DNA of 5,308 bases from Syntrophomonadaceae bacterium (GTDB lineage Bacteria > Bacillota_B > Syntrophomonadia > Syntrophomonadales > Syntrophomonadaceae): the NCBI GenBank assembly GCA_030627145.1, contig DAOUSQ010000087.1:1-5308 (forward strand), given 5' to 3'. Below are positions 1 to 5,215 of the stretch, piece after piece (positions within the stretch are counted from its first letter, which is position 1; each line of letters opens with the position of its first letter). A model generated the notes under the pieces. It had not been told where the DNA came from and did no database searches. It saw only the letters and a list, made by a program, of their open reading frames with translations. Made by a program: the position numbers and the translations under genes.

Positions 1-1
1 T

Positions 2-544
2 GTAGTAATGAGAATGCTCTTTGGCTGTGGTCTGAGAATCTCTGAGGCAACAAACCTTCTCGTAGAAGATGTAGATTTAATAAATGATCTGCTCGTTATC
101 CGAGAAAGCAAAAATGGTAAAAGCCGATTGATACCAATGGATCATTCTTTAGCCGATGTGTGCCGCCGGTATACTAAAATTGTAGATGTTTCCAGACAGA
201 CTTATTTTTTCGAGATGAAAAACCATGTGCCGCCATCAACTTCCACATGCTATAGATTGTTTCGTATACTGTTAAAGCAATGTGGAATTGCCCATAAAGG
301 TCGCGGAAAAGGGCCGAGGCTTCATGATGCTAGGCATACTTTTGCTGTGTGGTCATTAAAAAATCTTGCAGACCAAAAGATGGATTTGTATGTGGTATTA
401 CCAATCCTTTCGGAATATCTTGGGCACCATTCTATCAAGGAGACCGAAACATATGTGAAACTTACAACCAGTATGTTCCCTGACCTCATTTCACAAATAA
501 GCACTTCCAGCAATTATGTAATTCCGGAGGTGCAGTATGAATAA
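2..544 (+). CDS. Tyrosine recombinase/integrase, 5' end cut by window (second recombinase of a probable three-recombinase element)
   Basis: This is the catalytic C-terminal part of a tyrosine recombinase, which cuts and rejoins DNA through a covalent 3'-phosphotyrosine. The frame is open to the left edge, so the true start and the N-terminal core-binding domain lie outside the window. The ATG at 8 falls inside the catalytic domain and is not the start. Numbered from that ATG, the visible active-site residues are Arg10 (in CGLRISEA), Lys38 (in the NGKSR hairpin), His106 and Arg109 (in RLHDARHTFAV), His140 (in YLGHHS) and Tyr149 (in ETETYVKL). His140 and Tyr149 are the usual nine residues apart, so the catalytic set looks complete. 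The gene overlaps the next recombinase by 8 bases, implying translational coupling. The insertion between the HxxR box and the LGH box (LADQKMDLYVVLPILSEYLGH) recalls middle-type recombinases of RIT elements. That subfamily call is from memory of the families; membership in the tyrosine recombinases is secure. Confidence 0.9.
   Translation, partial: VVMRMLFGCGLRISEATNLLVEDVDLINDLLVIRESKNGKSRLIPMDHSLADVCRRYTKIVDVSRQTYFFEMKNHVPPSTSTCYRLFRILLKQCGIAHKGRGKGPRLHDARHTFAVWSLKNLADQKMDLYVVLPILSEYLGHHSIKETETYVKLTTSMFPDLISQISTSSNYVIPEVQYE
526..530 (+). promoter_or_regulatory. Ribosome binding site of the second recombinase
   Basis: GGAGG lies six bases before the ATG at 537, inside the coding sequence of the upstream recombinase. 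It fixes the start of the downstream gene and supports coupled translation across the 8-base overlap. Confidence 0.8.
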
Positions 545-1580
545 GCCAACTGAATTTTCTTATTACTTAGCCAAGTATTTGCAGACATATTTGCCGGGGG
601 TACAAGGAGCAAGCACAAATACTGTTCATTCATACAGGGACACCTTTACTCTGTTTTTAAATTTTTGTAAGGAGAAGAAACAAATACGGCCGGACAAATT
701 GGATTTTCCCCATATAAATAAAGCGTTGATAGAGGAATTTGTCTTATATCTTGAGCAAGAACTCGGAAGAAAGATTTCTACGCGTAACCAGCGCTTAGCT
801 GCAATACATGCATTCTTTCACTTCTTAATGACCGAGAATGCCCAGTATGTATACCTGGCACAAGAAATTTTAACGGTGCCTATTAAAAAAGTGCCAATTC
901 ATGTTCCCTCGTATTTGACGCTGCAGGGAATAGAGGCTTTATTAAAAGAACCAGATGTTAATACTGTTGCTGGCAGACGCGATTTAATGATATTAAGTCT
1001 TATGTATGATACAGGTGCTCGAGTTCAGGAGATTATTGATTTGACGCCGGCTGATGTCCGACTTCCTAATCCTCCTATTGTAAAGTTGAAAGGAAAAGGA
1101 AATAAAGAAAGAATTGTTCCATTAATGCCCAATACACTAAAAATGCTTAAGTTCTGTCTTGATGAACATGGATTTAGAGGCTCAGAGTCATTATGCTACC
1201 CATTATTTTATAATAAATATAACAACAAGCTAACGCGAGCTGGAATAGCATTTATAATTAAAAAATACGCTTCCAGTGCTCATGAGAAACACCCAGATAT
1301 TGTTTCTGAGAAAGTAAATCCACATATGCTCCGGCATTCGAGAGCTATGCCCCTTCTACAGGCCGACGTTAACTTGGTATATATTAGAGATCTGTTGGGG
1401 CATGCGTCAGTAAAAACAACTGAAATCTATGCTAGGGCGGATAATAATATGAAACGAACTGCAATTGAAAAAGCGTCTAAAACATTTAATGTGAGCGAGA
1501 TGAAATCATGGCAAAACAATGCTGATTTGTTTATCTGCGGTACAATGGGAAGTATTTTTGATATAATAAAAAAGGTATAG
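537..1580 (+). CDS. Tyrosine recombinase/integrase, complete (third recombinase of a probable RIT-type element)
   Basis: A complete 347-residue tyrosine recombinase. Residues about 5-115 form the SAM-like core-binding domain, with the typical pattern NTVHSYRDTFTLFLNF followed by STRNQRLAAIHAFFHFL. Residues about 125-315 form the catalytic domain. Active-site residues are Arg162 (in DTGARVQEI), Lys187 (in KLKGKGNKER), His263 and Arg266 (in HMLRHSRA), His289 (in LLGHAS) and Tyr298 (in TTEIYARAD), all present and correctly spaced. The start at 537 has a GGAGG six bases upstream and overlaps the previous recombinase by 8 bases. The motif series HMLRHSRA, VNLVYIRDLLGH and YARADNNMKR fits the last-position recombinase of RIT elements, where three recombinases are co-transcribed and thought to move the element together. 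The subfamily is inferred from recalled motifs. The last roughly 20 residues (after SWQNNADL) look atypical and may come from a small frameshift. An integron-type or Xer function is less likely, given the paired layout. Confidence 0.92.
   Translation: MNKPTEFSYYLAKYLQTYLPGVQGASTNTVHSYRDTFTLFLNFCKEKKQIRPDKLDFPHINKALIEEFVLYLEQELGRKISTRNQRLAAIHAFFHFLMTENAQYVYLAQEILTVPIKKVPIHVPSYLTLQGIEALLKEPDVNTVAGRRDLMILSLMYDTGARVQEIIDLTPADVRLPNPPIVKLKGKGNKERIVPLMPNTLKMLKFCLDEHGFRGSESLCYPLFYNKYNNKLTRAGIAFIIKKYASSAHEKHPDIVSEKVNPHMLRHSRAMPLLQADVNLVYIRDLLGHASVKTTEIYARADNNMKRTAIEKASKTFNVSEMKSWQNNADLFICGTMGSIFDIIKKV
1559..1567 (+). promoter_or_regulatory. Candidate extended -10 promoter for the NERD-domain gene
   Basis: TGATATAAT matches the extended -10 consensus TGnTATAAT exactly. 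It sits in the last codons of the recombinase gene, 64 bases before the GTG start of the NERD gene, which would give a leader of roughly 55-60 bases. No good -35 hexamer is seen at 16-18 bases upstream (GGTACA at 1539-1544 is weak); extended -10 promoters can work without one. AT-rich DNA produces such matches by chance, so this is only a candidate. Confidence 0.4.
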
Positions 1581-1631
1581 TCTTTTTTGCAAAGCACTAG
1601 ATCATCAAATATTTTTAGAAAGGAGAGAGAT

Positions 1632-2303
1632 GTGCAAACCCTAATAATTATTTTGCCTGTTGTTCTTGTTTTTTTTGCAGCCCTATATTTTATATGGGAA
1701 GTACGTTCAAGAAAAAAGAAAAATATTAAGAGAGAAATTATGAAAAGTGGGAGCAGGGGAGAGTCTAAGGTCCAATACGTTTTACGCACCCTGGAGAAAT
1801 CTAATTCCCGGTACAGAGTTTATCATAATATTAAGCTGGGGCCCGATCCGTTACATACTAACGAATATGATTCTGTAGTTGTAGGGCCTGGAGGAATTCT
1901 TCACATTGAAACAAAAAACTATGGGGGCGAGCGTGGAGGAATTATAGACATAGACAGTAATGATAACTGGATACTGCATAAAAAAAATGGATATTCCAAA
2001 CTAATAACCAATCCTATTGGGCAGGTTGGTTCCCACGAATATCGCTTAAAGGGATTTTTGATGAAGGTAGTTGGTGTTAAGAAATTACCAACTCAGGGGA
2101 TAGTAGTTTTATCATGTGATAACATAACAGTAAGGTATAACAAAAAAGCTAATACTGATATTCCTATACTTAGTCGCCATGAACTGGTAGATTATATGAA
2201 GGATTATAATAGGAAGAACGTTATACTATATCCCAAAACCATAAAAAAAATATGTAAAAGCATTGAACAGATGAATAGCATGGCAAAAGCAAAAGCTAAT
2301 TAA
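1632..2303 (+). CDS. Membrane-anchored NERD-domain (nuclease-related) protein
   Basis: A 223-residue protein with one N-terminal membrane segment (about residues 3-21, LIIILPVVLVFFAALYF) followed by a basic stretch (RSRKKKNIKR), which predicts a cytoplasmic C-terminal domain. Residues about 38-165 match the NERD domain, a family related to PD-(D/E)xK nucleases. Visible family features are GSRGE (Glu44), EYDSVVVGPGGIL (Glu78, Asp80), HIETKNYGG (Glu93, Lys95), Trp113, and NPIGQ (Asn127, Pro128, Gln131). Asp80 with Glu93-x-Lys95 would form the predicted metal-dependent nuclease site. The GTG at 1632 is chosen because AAAGGAG (1618-1624) stands just upstream. An in-frame TTG at 1587 has no such site, and the ATG at 1630 is out of frame and stops after four codons. 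The gene lies about 50 bases after the recombinase and may be cargo or a neighbour of that element. The biochemical role of NERD proteins is poorly known; DNA processing or defence is only possible. Confidence 0.85.
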   Translation: MQTLIIILPVVLVFFAALYFIWEVRSRKKKNIKREIMKSGSRGESKVQYVLRTLEKSNSRYRVYHNIKLGPDPLHTNEYDSVVVGPGGILHIETKNYGGERGGIIDIDSNDNWILHKKNGYSKLITNPIGQVGSHEYRLKGFLMKVVGVKKLPTQGIVVLSCDNITVRYNKKANTDIPILSRHELVDYMKDYNRKNVILYPKTIKKICKSIEQMNSMAKAKAN

Positions 2304-2309
2304 ATGATT

Positions 2310-2351
2310 GAGTAATTATTCTACCGGGATAGAATAAAATGGCAATTACTC
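2310..2351. repeat. Two-part inverted repeat just after the NERD gene
   Basis: The outer arms GAGTAATT (2310-2317) and AATTACTC (2344-2351) are perfect complements. Directly inside, ATTCTA (2318-2323) pairs with TAGAAT (2330-2335) around a CCGGGA loop. This gives 14 base pairs with an 8-base bulge (2336-2343) on the right arm. No T-run follows, so it is not a standard intrinsic terminator. It could stabilise the 3' end of the NERD mRNA or be a protein-binding site. Confidence 0.5.
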
Positions 2352-2376
2352 CAAAACAGTTTAATATGAATGTGAG

Positions 2377-2411
2377 ATAATGGAGATAGGGATTTTTTCT
2401 ATCTCCATTAT
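2377..2411. repeat. Perfect 13-bp inverted repeat, possible weak terminator
   Basis: ATAATGGAGATAG (2377-2389) is repeated in inverted form at 2399-2411 with no mismatch, around a 9-base loop (2390-2398) that contains six T residues. It is the longest perfect stem I found in the window. It lies 73 bases after the NERD stop codon and could end that transcript. However, only the poor tract AATATTTAA follows, so a canonical intrinsic terminator is not supported on either strand. Confidence 0.6.
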
Positions 2412-2439
2412 AATATTTAAGCCACCTGCTTATATTAAT

Positions 2440-2463
2440 AATAGTAACAAAAATAGTAACAAA
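2440..2463. repeat. Two tandem copies of a 12-bp unit
   Basis: AATAGTAACAAA occurs twice in a row with no mismatch. A short direct repeat of about one helical turn upstream of an operon can serve as a double binding site for a regulator, but two AT-rich copies could also arise by slippage. Confidence 0.5.
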
Positions 2464-2528
2464 ATCGTATCAAAAAAAGCTAACATTTATATATAACCAG
2501 TGTAAAACCTCTTTTGGTCATTCGTAGA

Positions 2529-2544
2529 GGAGACTTTAGTCTCC
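2529..2544. repeat. REP-like palindrome GGAGAC-TTTA-GTCTCC
   Basis: A 6-bp GC-rich stem with a TTTA loop, or a 7-bp palindrome around TT. It is flanked by TCGTAGA on the left and CCCGGA on the right, and stands out from the AT-rich surroundings. The stem plus CTTTAG centre resembles palindromic elements and IS200/IS605-type end hairpins scattered in some bacterial genomes. That resemblance is from memory. A short CCTCT at 2508-2512 can instead pair with AGAGG at 2526-2530, giving an alternative fold. No transposase or TnpB gene is nearby. Confidence 0.5.
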
Positions 2545-2619
2545 CCCGGATTGAAAAATCTTTTATGAAATAAAAAAAACAAACCATTCAAGAACTAAAG
2601 TAACCAGGTAATTTAAAAC

Positions 2620-2625
2620 GGAGGG
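2620..2625 (+). promoter_or_regulatory. Ribosome binding site of nfeD
   Basis: GGAGGG precedes two consecutive ATG codons at 2629 and 2632. From GGAGG the gaps are 4 and 7 bases, so the second ATG may be the preferred start. The difference is one methionine. Confidence 0.75.
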
Positions 2626-2628
2626 TAA

Positions 2629-3993
2629 ATGATGATTACCAGACAAATTAAAACTATTCTTTACTTTTTGTTTCTTATATTTTTAATAGTTACAAATCAG
2701 CCAGTTGAAGTATCTGCTGAAACAAATACTTCTGTAAAGCCTTTAATATACACCGTAAATATTAACGATACAGTTACTGTAGGTACGGCAAAACATATTA
2801 ATCGGGCAATAAAGATTGCTGAAAGTAAAAATGCCGAAGCACTAGTGATTTTACTCAATACACCGGGTGGCCTGGTTTCAGCTACACTCGATATTATAAG
2901 TGATATTTCTTCATCTAAGATTCCGGTAATTACTTATGTTACTCCACGGGGAGCCATAGCTGCATCTGCTGGTACTTTTATTTTACTGGATGGGCATATT
3001 GCAGCAACGGCACCCGGAACAACCTGTGGTGCAGCTATGCCGGTAAATGTTGCTGCACCAGGTACTGCTCCACAGGCAGCTGACAAAAAAACAATCAATT
3101 TCATGGCCGGGCATATGAAGAGTGTTGCTAAGGAGAGAGGTCGTCCGGCGGATCTGGCAGAGAAATTTGTTAAAGAAAATCTTACCCTTGATTATAATGA
3201 AGCTTTGGATAAAGGCGTTGTAGATATAATTGCTATCAACCTGGATGAACTACTGGAGAAGGTTGATGGTATGCAGGTAAAAATGGATACTGGACTTGTG
3301 ACATTGAATACTGATGGAGCGGAAGTTAAAAATATTCAAATGGGTGGAGATGAGAGTTTTATTCATGTAGTCAGCAACCCTACACTTGCTATGATTCTTT
3401 TAATGATTGGCGTTTATGGCTTAATTATTGGTTTTAGTTCTCCAGGCTTTTTTTTCCCAGAAGTCCTGGGATCAATCAGTCTTATTTTAGGTTTATATGG
3501 AATAGGTTTATTTGAAATTAATCTTGCAGCTGGATTACTAATACTACTGGGAATTGGACTTTTAATAGCAGAAGCATTTACGACTACCTATGGAATTTTA
3601 GCTGTAGGTGGTATAACGAGTGTAGTGTTAGGAATCCTGTTTTTTCCTGTGGAACCGCTTATGCCCACAAACTGGTTTGCCGGCTTAAAATTCATGGCGG
3701 TAGGAATCGGACTGGTAAGTGCTGCTTTTATTTTAATTGTATTACTTGGTATAGTTCGTCTCAGGAAAGCTAAGGTAGTGCATGGTGACAATGAATTTTT
3801 TGAAACAGGTGGGCGTGCAGTTACTCCTCTGGAACCTGATGGTCACATAAAAATCAAAGGGGAGATCTGGAAGGCCGTATCAAAAGATGGAAATACTATT
3901 CCTGAGGGGGGGATGGTTAAAGTAATTGAGCGTAAAGGCATGCGATTAATCGTGGAACCACTTTCGGGGGATCATAATAAAAAGAAAGAATAA
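2629..3993 (+). CDS. nfeD: Long-form NfeD: ClpP/SppA-class membrane serine protease with C-terminal NfeD OB-fold
   Basis: A 454-residue membrane protein, typical for the long NfeD form. Residues about 1-30 are a signal peptide or first membrane helix (hydrophobic 9-22, then VSAETN). Residues about 38-205 are a ClpP-like serine protease domain, with the oxyanion-type loop NTPGGLV at 77-83 and the nucleophile Ser113 in AASAG. By comparison with the archaeal homologue's Ser-Lys dyad (41 residues apart), the catalytic base is Lys154 in DKKTIN. Residues about 250-377 form roughly five membrane helices. Residues about 385-445 (GGRAVTPLEPDGHIKIKGEIW and on) form the soluble NfeD OB-fold. The stomatin gene follows after 14 bases, the known NfeD-slipin pairing. 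In Pyrococcus the protease domain cuts the C-terminal hydrophobic part of the partner stomatin; the same role is inferred here. Likely active, with all key residues present. Eukaryote-like SppA signal peptide peptidase is a less likely alternative, because of the NfeD tail. Confidence 0.93.
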   Translation: MMITRQIKTILYFLFLIFLIVTNQPVEVSAETNTSVKPLIYTVNINDTVTVGTAKHINRAIKIAESKNAEALVILLNTPGGLVSATLDIISDISSSKIPVITYVTPRGAIAASAGTFILLDGHIAATAPGTTCGAAMPVNVAAPGTAPQAADKKTINFMAGHMKSVAKERGRPADLAEKFVKENLTLDYNEALDKGVVDIIAINLDELLEKVDGMQVKMDTGLVTLNTDGAEVKNIQMGGDESFIHVVSNPTLAMILLMIGVYGLIIGFSSPGFFFPEVLGSISLILGLYGIGLFEINLAAGLLILLGIGLLIAEAFTTTYGILAVGGITSVVLGILFFPVEPLMPTNWFAGLKFMAVGIGLVSAAFILIVLLGIVRLRKAKVVHGDNEFFETGGRAVTPLEPDGHIKIKGEIWKAVSKDGNTIPEGGMVKVIERKGMRLIVEPLSGDHNKKKE

Positions 3994-3999
3994 AGGAGG
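3992..3999 (+). promoter_or_regulatory. Strong ribosome binding site of the stomatin gene, overlapping the nfeD stop codon
   Basis: AAAGGAGG begins inside the TAA stop of nfeD (3991-3993) and lies 8 bases before the ATG at 4008. This tight layout fixes the start and indicates that the two genes are co-transcribed. Confidence 0.85.
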
Positions 4000-4007
4000 A
4001 GCATATT

Positions 4008-4796
4008 ATGGCTTTGTTAAGCAGTATTCTTGACTGGTCAGCAGTTATTATTCTTATTGTAGTGATATTGAGTTTATCAATAAAAATAATACCTGAATAT
4101 GAAAGGGCTGTGTTATTCAGGTTAGGACGGCTGGTAGATGTTAGAGGTCCGGGATTGATCTTCATAATACCGATTATTGATAAAATAATACGTATGTCTC
4201 TTAGAGTTATTGTATTTGATGTTCCCCCACAGGAAGTTATTACCCGTGATAATGTTACCTGTAAAGTTAATGCAGTTCTATTTTACCGGGTAGTTTCAGC
4301 TGATAAGGCGGTAGTTAATGTGGAAAGATTTCATGAAGCTACCAATCAGTTAGCCCAGACTACTCTAAGAAGTGTGGTAGGAACAGCAGATCTCGATGAA
4401 CTACTGGCTGAACGGGAAAAACTTAATAAAACTATACAGGAGATAGTTGATGAAGCTACTGATCCCTGGGGGATTAAAGTAACTGCTGTAGAAATAAAAG
4501 ATGTAGTACTCCCAATGGAAATGCAAAAGGCTATTGCCAGGCAGGCTCAGGCTGAAAGAGATAGACGAGCAGCTATAATACAGGCTGAAGGTGAAAGACA
4601 GGCATCTGAGAAACTGGCCCAGGCATCAGAAATATTAAGTTCGCAAGAAGGAGGACTCACCTTAAGGATGCTGCGTTCCCTTTCCGAAGTTGCCAACTCA
4701 CAAAATACAACTATCCTTTTCCCATTGCCTATGGAACTTAGACGAATACTGCCAGATTTGGATTCTATTATTCCCAAACAGGATGAAGAGAAATAG
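4008..4796 (+). CDS. Stomatin/slipin (SPFH/Band 7 domain membrane protein), partner of NfeD
   Basis: A 262-residue SPFH protein of the prokaryotic stomatin (slipin) type, close to the usual family length. Residues about 10-27 form the membrane anchor. Residues about 28-185 form the SPFH domain, with hallmark stretches IIPEYERAVLFRLGR, GPGLIFIIP, DVPPQEVITRDNV and TTLRSVVG. Residues about 170-212, rich in Ala, Glu, Gln and Arg (ARQAQAERDRRAAIIQAEGE), form the coiled coil used for oligomerisation. The C-terminal hydrophobic segment NTTILFPLPMEL (233-244) corresponds to the region that the NfeD-type protease cleaves in the Pyrococcus pair. Stomatins build large ring- or cage-like membrane assemblies that organise microdomains and influence membrane proteins. 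The gene is second in the nfeD operon and is followed by a terminator. No odd residues or truncation are seen. Confidence 0.94.
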   Translation: MALLSSILDWSAVIILIVVILSLSIKIIPEYERAVLFRLGRLVDVRGPGLIFIIPIIDKIIRMSLRVIVFDVPPQEVITRDNVTCKVNAVLFYRVVSADKAVVNVERFHEATNQLAQTTLRSVVGTADLDELLAEREKLNKTIQEIVDEATDPWGIKVTAVEIKDVVLPMEMQKAIARQAQAERDRRAAIIQAEGERQASEKLAQASEILSSQEGGLTLRMLRSLSEVANSQNTTILFPLPMELRRILPDLDSIIPKQDEEK

Positions 4797-4821
4797 TATA
4801 AGAAAATTACTTTGAAAAAGA

Positions 4822-4863
4822 GGTAGACGAAGGCTATTAAGGTTTTTGTCTATCTTTTTGTTT
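4822..4863 (+). terminator. Intrinsic terminator of the nfeD-stomatin operon
   Basis: GGTAGAC (4822-4828) pairs with GTCTATC (4848-4854), with one G-T pair. The stem can extend inward through GAAG against the T-rich stretch 4843-4847. TTTTTGTTT (4855-4863) follows at once. It lies 26 bases after the stomatin stop codon, the expected place for the end of this operon. Confidence 0.72.
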
Positions 4864-4864
4864 A

Positions 4865-5215
4865 GCTATATCAATAGATGGCGTATTTCATATCCTTGAG
4901 CATCCAAATAATGTTAAACTGGCGTCCTATTTTGGTAAAGAAGCGAGTGTTGAAGGAATAATTAATAAATACCGGGCGTTATATAAGGAAAAGGTGCAGG
5001 AATTAAAACCAATATTAAAAAACAAGAGACTTATGATTATTACCTATAATCATGATATTGACTGGATACTGGAGCCGGCTTTAGATGCAGGTATTGAAAT
5101 TTCTCTACCTTCTCTGGGGTACCTGGACATCACAGAAAAGTCCCTGTTTGGAGTCCCCGGGGCTTTAATGCTTATAGAACAAATTATTAATGGTTTAAGA
5201 TTTTTATATGTATAG
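4865..5215 (+). pseudogene. Remnant of a nitrogenase-component-1-like protein (truncated and internally deleted)
   Basis: One frame is open from 4841 to the TAG at 5213-5215 and reads as protein-like sequence from about 4871 (SIDGVFHILEHPNN). It has no ATG before 5033, and the GTG at 4994 has only a weak AAGGAAAA upstream, so no convincing start exists. The segment LKPILKNKRLMIITYNHDID resembles the start of a Rossmann-like domain of nitrogenase component 1 (NifD/NifE and related oxidoreductases), where 'GKR-v-i' and a following 'lGmEi' (here DAGIEI) are typical. The end, SLFGVPGALMLIEQIINGL, resembles the C-terminal 'G-GA--L-e-I-N' part of the same family. Full-length members have about 400 or more residues and much more sequence between these two parts. 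I therefore read this as a fragment joined by deletions, not a working enzyme, and no cluster-binding cysteine is visible. The family call is from memory of motifs. A small real protein starting at 4994 is possible but less likely. Confidence 0.5.

Larger units (their letters stand above)
2304..2628. other. Gene-free intergenic region with several small inverted and direct repeats
   Basis: About 325 AT-rich bases separate the NERD gene from nfeD. I see no credible coding frame, tRNA or known riboswitch. The region holds a two-part hairpin (2310-2351), a perfect 13-bp inverted repeat (2377-2411), a 12-bp tandem repeat (2440-2463) and a REP-like palindrome (2529-2544), each listed separately. 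The nfeD promoter should lie here, but I could not find a pair of -35 and -10 boxes with proper spacing. A TATAAT at 2409-2414 has no -35 partner and overlaps the arm of the 13-bp repeat. Confidence 0.7.

Noticed and set aside
1587..1631. TTG at 1587 as the start of the NERD gene, adding 15 residues
   Set aside because: There is no ribosome binding site before it, and the extra residues (MQSTRSSNIFRKERD) are not needed for the domain. GTG at 1632 has AAAGGAG at proper spacing.
1427..1789. A 120-codon open frame on the - strand
   Set aside because: It runs antisense across the recombinase end and the NERD start, is made of low-complexity hydrophobic and Phe-rich sequence, and lies opposite two well-supported genes.
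2409..2414. TATAAT as the -10 box of an nfeD promoter
   Set aside because: No -35-like hexamer and no extended TG element lie at the right distance, and it falls in the arm of the 13-bp inverted repeat.
2500..2628. A T-box or other known riboswitch before nfeD
   Set aside because: No T-box consensus, no terminator with a T-run before the start codon and no recognisable riboswitch core are seen.
2304..2628. A CRISPR array or intact insertion sequence in the gene-free region
   Set aside because: There are only single palindromes and one two-copy 12-bp repeat, with no regular repeat-spacer pattern and no transposase frame.
4878..4961. A short ATG-started frame inside the nitrogenase-like remnant
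   Set aside because: It has only 27 codons, no ribosome binding site, and lies in a different frame from the protein-like sequence.
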